NCBI RefSeq assembly: GCF_000514815.1 | Contig: NZ_AZWQ01000008.1 | Coordinates: 288,086-352,085, forward strand | From: Salinispora fenicalii | Lineage (GTDB): Bacteria > Actinomycetota > Actinomycetes > Mycobacteriales > Micromonosporaceae | Length of the DNA: 64,000 nt | Reading direction: 5' to 3' | Shown here: positions 60,657 to 64,000 of the stretch, one piece after another | Numbering within the stretch: position 1 is the stretch's first letter | How the letters are laid out: every line of letters begins with the position of its first letter | The notes under the pieces: generated by a model | The model's database searches: none | Seen by the model: the letters and a program-made list of their open reading frames with translations, nothing else | Told to the model about the DNA's origin: nothing | Position numbers and translations under genes: made by a program

Positions 60657-61301
60657 ATGTTCAGTTGGCTCGCAACCGGAGGCATGATCCTCTCCCTGCT
60701 GGCTCCCACGAACCCGGTGGTGGAATTCCCCGAGCCCGCGACCCCACCCCCAGGTCAGATCGTCATCGATCTGGTTACTGTCAATGGCTCTGGCTGCCCG
60801 GCCGGCACTGCCGCCACCGCCATGTCGGCCGACAACACCGCATTCACGGTCACCTACAGCGCATTCATCGCCCAGGTCGGGGTCGGGGCGGAGCCGACCG
60901 ACTGGCGCCGCAATTGCCAGCTCAATCTACGGGTTCACGTCCCCCAGGGGTTCACCTACGCGGTGGCCCAGGCTGACTACCGCGGCTTCGCCGCCCTAGC
61001 GGACGGCGCGTCCGGCGTGGAGCGGGCGAACTACTACTTCCAGGGAATGTCACCCACGGCCTACACGACCCACATCTTCGACGGTCCGCTGGTGGACAAC
61101 TGGCAGGCCACCGACATCACAGACGTCGCCTCGCTGGTCTGGCACCCGTGCGGCGAGTTCCGCAACTTCAACATCAACACAGAGCTCTGGGCGCTCGCCG
61201 GCACCTCGGACACCAGCACCACAACGAGTTTCATGACGATGGACTCGACCGACGGGGCCATCTCCACCACCTACAACTTGGCCTGGAAGACCTGCCCGTA
61301 A
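60657..61301 (+). CDS. Secreted DUF4360 protein
   Basis: A 214-residue exported protein: a short hydrophobic N-terminus (FSWLATGGMILSLLAP) and a mature domain with DUF4360 features (IDLVTVNGSGCPAGTAATAM, DNTAFTVTYSAF, RRNCQLNLRVHVPQGFTYAV, ADYRGFAAL, the late Cys pair). Such proteins are widespread in actinomycetes and fungi as small secreted proteins of unknown role. AAGGA 5 nt before the ATG. A stem (61312-61350) lies right behind. Confidence 0.87.
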   Translation: MFSWLATGGMILSLLAPTNPVVEFPEPATPPPGQIVIDLVTVNGSGCPAGTAATAMSADNTAFTVTYSAFIAQVGVGAEPTDWRRNCQLNLRVHVPQGFTYAVAQADYRGFAALADGASGVERANYYFQGMSPTAYTTHIFDGPLVDNWQATDITDVASLVWHPCGEFRNFNINTELWALAGTSDTSTTTSFMTMDSTDGAISTTYNLAWKTCP

Positions 61302-61311
61302 GACAGGGCGA

Positions 61312-61350
61312 GCCCACCGGGTGAGCGTCAGTAACGCCCAGCCGGTGGGC
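61312..61350 (+). terminator. Stem-loop after the DUF4360 gene
   Basis: Arms gcccaccgg (61312-61320) and ccggtgggc (61342-61350) with a 21-nt loop. Confidence 0.6.
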
Positions 61351-61384
61351 CCGCGCCTACGGCCGTCACCACGGTTTGCCACCG

Positions 61385-62084
61385 GTCAATGCAAAATTTG
61401 ACTATCAGACCGGCGCTGCCTACCCGCCCCCGCCCGGGGTGCGGGTCGTAAGCCGCGACCGACAGGATCCGATCGCCGCCAACCTCTACCACATCTGCTA
61501 TGTCACCGCGTTCCAGGTACAGCCCAACGAAGTTGACTGATGGCAGAGCCGGCACGATGACCTCCTGCTCCGCGACTCCGACGGAAACTACGTCGCTGAT
61601 GGCGACTGGAACGAAATTCTGCTCGATATATCAACCTCGGCCAAACGTGTGGCAATCGCGGGTATCGTCCAGAACTGGTTCGACGGCTGCGCGGGCCGGC
61701 TACCAGGAGATCGAACCAGACAACATCGACTCGTACGAACGTTCTACGGGCCTACTCTCCATTCATGACGCGATCGCCTACCTGGAGTTGCTGGCGCCAC
61801 ACGCCCACGAGATAGGGCTCGCCATCGGGCAAAAGAACAGCACCGACCTCGGTACGCGTGGCAGGAACGCCGGACTCGACTTCGCCACCGCCGAGGAGTG
61901 TGGGCGCCACAACGAGTGTGACTACTTCACCGGCGTGTACGGCGACAACGTCATTGTCATCGAGTACACCGACAGTGCGTTCGCGAAGGTGTGCTCGGCG
62001 GTCGGTGACGAGGTCTCGGTCGTTCGCCGCGACGTCGGCGTCACCGCAGCCGGCAGCGGCACCTACCGGTACGGCTCCTGCTGA
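61385..62084 (+). pseudogene. Broken GH114 endo-alpha-1,4-polygalactosaminidase gene
   Basis: The 5' part reads FDYQTGAAYPPPPGVRVVSR and LYHICYVTAFQVQPNEVD, then TGA at 61538 where the family has Trp, then WQSRHDDLLLRDSDGNYVAD and WNEILLDISTSAKRVAI. Near 61693 the frame shifts and continues GYQEIEPDNIDSYERS, HAHEIGLAIGQKN, AGLDFATAEECG and YGDNVIVIEYTDSAFAKVCS to a stop at 62084. All blocks are those of glycoside hydrolase family 114, a secreted barrel enzyme attacking galactosamine polymers. The signal peptide is missing. Nonsense, frameshift and 5' loss make it a clear pseudogene; a sequencing error could explain at most one of these. Confidence 0.85.
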
Positions 62085-62330
62085 TCCCGCGTCGTCGTCG
62101 CACTCGTCCTGATCGACACCGCACAGGCCTGAACGTGCTCGTACCTCCCGCGCGGCCGGGAACTGCCCTGTTGCAGGCGAAGCACTTGGCCTTCCCGCCG
62201 CCGGGGGGACCGGCCGTCGATGACCTCGAACCGTCGTGCCACCGCAGCCACACCAGACGCCTGGATCGAAGACACGCGAGGCAGAATCAGCGTGCGATCT
62301 AGCAACAACGCGGCTCAGGATCGTGGCTCG

Positions 62331-63644
62331 TCAGTTCCACGGCCAGACCCGCACCGGTACGCGCGGGAACGCGGCTGTCAGGAACTGCCCGGTTAGGCCG
62401 TCGCGCACGGCGGCGTCCGGCCAGGCATCGAGCACCTCAGGCAGGGTGCGGTGACCAACGGTGAGGTGCAGCAGGGCACCGGGCGGAATGGCAGCATGGT
62501 GGCTCGCGTCGGAGCTCGGACCGATCGTGCTCCGTCTCGCCGTCACCGCCGTTAGTTCACCGTCGTCGAACTCGAGGTGCGCGCTCGCGGTGTAGGTGTC
62601 AATCACGAGCGTGGATTCGGGCCAACGCAGATCGGCCGACTGCCAGCGGCTGCGTAACAGCGGGGCGAGGCGGGCGAGCAGCTCGACCGGGTCGCCGGTT
62701 CGGGCGTACCAGGCTCTGGGGCGCGTTGGTATTCCGGTAGGCCCGATCCGGGCCAGGAGGTGGTCCGGATCGAGCAGCGGACGCACTGCGTGGAACGGGC
62801 GCTGGGCCATCGTGGCGTAGCGCCGACCGACCCGGCCGAGATAGGCGTACGTCGCGGCGGCGGCCTCCGGCCAGCGCCCGGCAGGCTCGCAGGTCGCGGC
62901 GAGCACGACCAGCTCTCCCGCCGCGTTGAGCGCGGTGCCGTGCACCAGATATCCCTGGACCTGTTCGCCGCGCAGCAGTACGGCGACCTCGCGGCGAACG
63001 ATAGCCTCCGCCCGGCGGCCCACGAGTTCGTACCGCCAGGCGACGGCGTCGCGTGGGCTGACCAGAGCATCCCCGTCCACCTGCCGTCGGTCGAGGCGGG
63101 CGAGGGCGTCCGCGTCGGCCGCGGTAGCGGGGCGGACGGTCCAGGGGCCCGGGTAGACGTCCGGCAGGGCGGTGGCGGGCACCGTGGGTGCACCGCCGTG
63201 GGCCAGCGCGTAGTCGTAGCCAAACCGACGGTAGAAGTGGGGAATCCCTTCGACGATCTGGAGTGGCACGCGATCGGTCGCGCAGCGGTCGTGCAGCGCG
63301 GCGAGTAACCGTTCGGTGAGCTGGTTCCCGCGATGCTCCGGTGCCGTGCCCACCAACTCGACCTGCATCACCGGCAGCGGAATCCCGGCCAGGTTCCACT
63401 CCTGACGAAGACCGACCAAACTGGCCGCCAGCCGGCCGGTGGTGGTGTCCTCCACGACCAGGAAGTCGTCGGGTGTGACCGAAGGATGCCCGCTCAGCAG
63501 ATCGTGGACCCATGCGCTGATCCCCGCGTGCGGTTCTCCACCGGTTGCCGCCTGCAGTTGAACGGTCGCATGCAGGCGGGCGAGCTGATCGACGTCCGAC
63601 TCGCGACCGCGCCGAATCCCGTAATGATCGCCTCGGCTACTCAT
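62331..63644 (-). CDS. Eis-like GNAT acetyltransferase (two GNAT domains, SCP2-like C-terminus)
   Basis: A 437-residue enzyme. N-terminal GNAT: DFLVVEDTTTGRLAASLVGL, VQLVGTAP-type strand (VMQVELVGTAPEHRGNQLTE; acetyl-CoA loop HRGNQLT) and HFYRRFGYDYAL. A second degenerate GNAT half (ADADALARLDRRQVDGDALV) and a C-terminal SCP2-type sheet (LVIDTYTASAHLEFDDGELT) follow, as in mycobacterial Eis, which acetylates aminoglycosides and other amines at many positions. Members are common and not all give resistance. It is on the minus strand and monocistronic. Confidence 0.9.
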   Translation of the reverse strand: MSSRGDHYGIRRGRESDVDQLARLHATVQLQAATGGEPHAGISAWVHDLLSGHPSVTPDDFLVVEDTTTGRLAASLVGLRQEWNLAGIPLPVMQVELVGTAPEHRGNQLTERLLAALHDRCATDRVPLQIVEGIPHFYRRFGYDYALAHGGAPTVPATALPDVYPGPWTVRPATAADADALARLDRRQVDGDALVSPRDAVAWRYELVGRRAEAIVRREVAVLLRGEQVQGYLVHGTALNAAGELVVLAATCEPAGRWPEAAAATYAYLGRVGRRYATMAQRPFHAVRPLLDPDHLLARIGPTGIPTRPRAWYARTGDPVELLARLAPLLRSRWQSADLRWPESTLVIDTYTASAHLEFDDGELTAVTARRSTIGPSSDASHHAAIPPGALLHLTVGHRTLPEVLDAWPDAAVRDGLTGQFLTAAFPRVPVRVWPWN

Positions 63645-63780
63645 GCCTACGTTCTACCGTCAGATGATCGCTCGCGGTTACTCGCGAGGAAGTGACTCCG
63701 CCCACGCCGGGCGCTCGGTAGACCGTTGTAAGAGATCGCTCCGGATCCCCGCACGATCATCGGCGGCAGCAGCGAGACGA

Positions 63781-63818
63781 CTGTTGGCCGGCACCCGGTT
63801 TCGGGTGCCGGCCAACAG
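63781..63818. terminator. 17-bp perfect hairpin terminator
   Basis: Arms 63781-63797 and 63802-63818 are perfectly complementary with loop gttt, followed by cttctttcccc. It lies 45 bp beyond the stop of the partial right-edge gene on the minus strand. Confidence 0.8.
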
Positions 63819-63863
63819 CTTCTTTCCCCCTTGTACGGGTTAGGTCTGGGGTTGTGGGTGGGG

Positions 63864-64000
63864 TCAGCTGGTCCAGTGCTCGGCGACGAGGTCGGCGGCC
63901 TGGGTCTCCCACTGGGCGTAGTGGAACGGGTAGGCCGACACCTGTACCGTCTGGGCGGCTTCGGTCAGGGGCATGTCCTGCCAGCCCTCGACCTGCTTCA
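63864..64000 (-). CDS. C-terminal fragment of a protein, probably a cell-wall hydrolase
   Basis: The minus-strand frame enters from the right edge and encodes the last 45 residues (GWQDMPLTEAAQTVQVSAYP, FHYAQWETQAADLVAEHW) before a TGA. The start lies outside the window. The GWQDMP..AAQ.VQ.SA.P..YA.WE pattern resembles tails of lysozyme-like/NlpC-type peptidoglycan hydrolases in actinobacteria, but this is too short to be sure. Confidence 0.55.
   Translation of the reverse strand, partial: KQVEGWQDMPLTEAAQTVQVSAYPFHYAQWETQAADLVAEHWTS

Overview
The window is high-GC actinobacterial chromosome, most likely from the Micromonosporaceae (a Salinispora/Micromonospora-type genome). This is inferred from gene content: a lone ctaD beside a GH15 glucosidase, an F420-dependent nitroreductase, a mycothiol-type DinB protein, a paired FAD oxidoreductase/cyclopropane-type methyltransferase for methyl-branched fatty acids, an AfsR-like regulator, a DUF397 protein, and many genes with a TANNNT -10 box only 6-7 nt from the start codon (leaderless). 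No rRNA is present. There is one tRNA, tRNA-Lys(TTT), at 43281-43355 on the minus strand.

Layout. 1-24.8 kb is ordinary core/accessory chromosome: an MFS fragment, ctaD, a flavin monooxygenase, glucosidase, small enzymes, two drug exporters, two tandem single-pass membrane paralogues, the fatty-acid methylation pair (17.2-19.95 kb), a ricin-lectin membrane protein, a TetR/GNAT divergent pair, an aldo-keto reductase and an epoxide hydrolase. At 24.96 kb sits an apparently orphan thiostrepton-resistance-type rRNA methyltransferase (tsnR). From about 25.9 to 43.3 kb the DNA looks like a decayed genomic island. Its left edge holds two truncated gene relics. Its right part holds relics of an ABC-F protein, a toxin-like tail, a dCTP-deaminase-like gene and a tyrosine integrase that abuts the 3' end of tRNA-Lys.

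Inside this island a co-directional, often translationally coupled set of genes (36.6 to 26.4 kb, minus strand) encodes an acyl-CoA-dehydrogenase-fold flavoprotein, a thioester-reductase-like SDR, a class III aminotransferase, an SRPBCC cyclase-like protein, a flavin reductase, an SDR, a fatty-acid-hydroxylase/desaturase-like membrane enzyme, a bacterial nitric oxide synthase, an MMPL lipid exporter and a CmtR-like ArsR sensor. An orphan OmpR-type response regulator lies upstream. I infer a biosynthetic operon: reduction of an acyl thioester, transamination to an amine, N-oxygenation, NO-dependent chemistry and lipid export. The product is unknown; a lipid carrying an N-O or N-N bond is the main hypothesis.

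From 43.6 to 51.9 kb come a RAMA-domain protein, a DUF2786 protein, a MerR-methyltransferase fusion, a 1048-residue AfsR/SARP-type regulator, and a divergent pair of secreted proteins. From 52.1 to 57.0 kb a tight operon pairs an FtsK/SpoIIIE ATPase (one intact and one degenerate P-loop) with a coiled-coil membrane protein, an 86-residue helical protein and two unrecognised proteins, an arrangement resembling a reduced type VII secretion module. The right end holds a DUF397 protein, a DUF4239 membrane protein, a methyltransferase, a hydrolase, a secreted DUF4360 protein, a GH114 pseudogene, an Eis-like acetyltransferase and the start-less end of one more gene.
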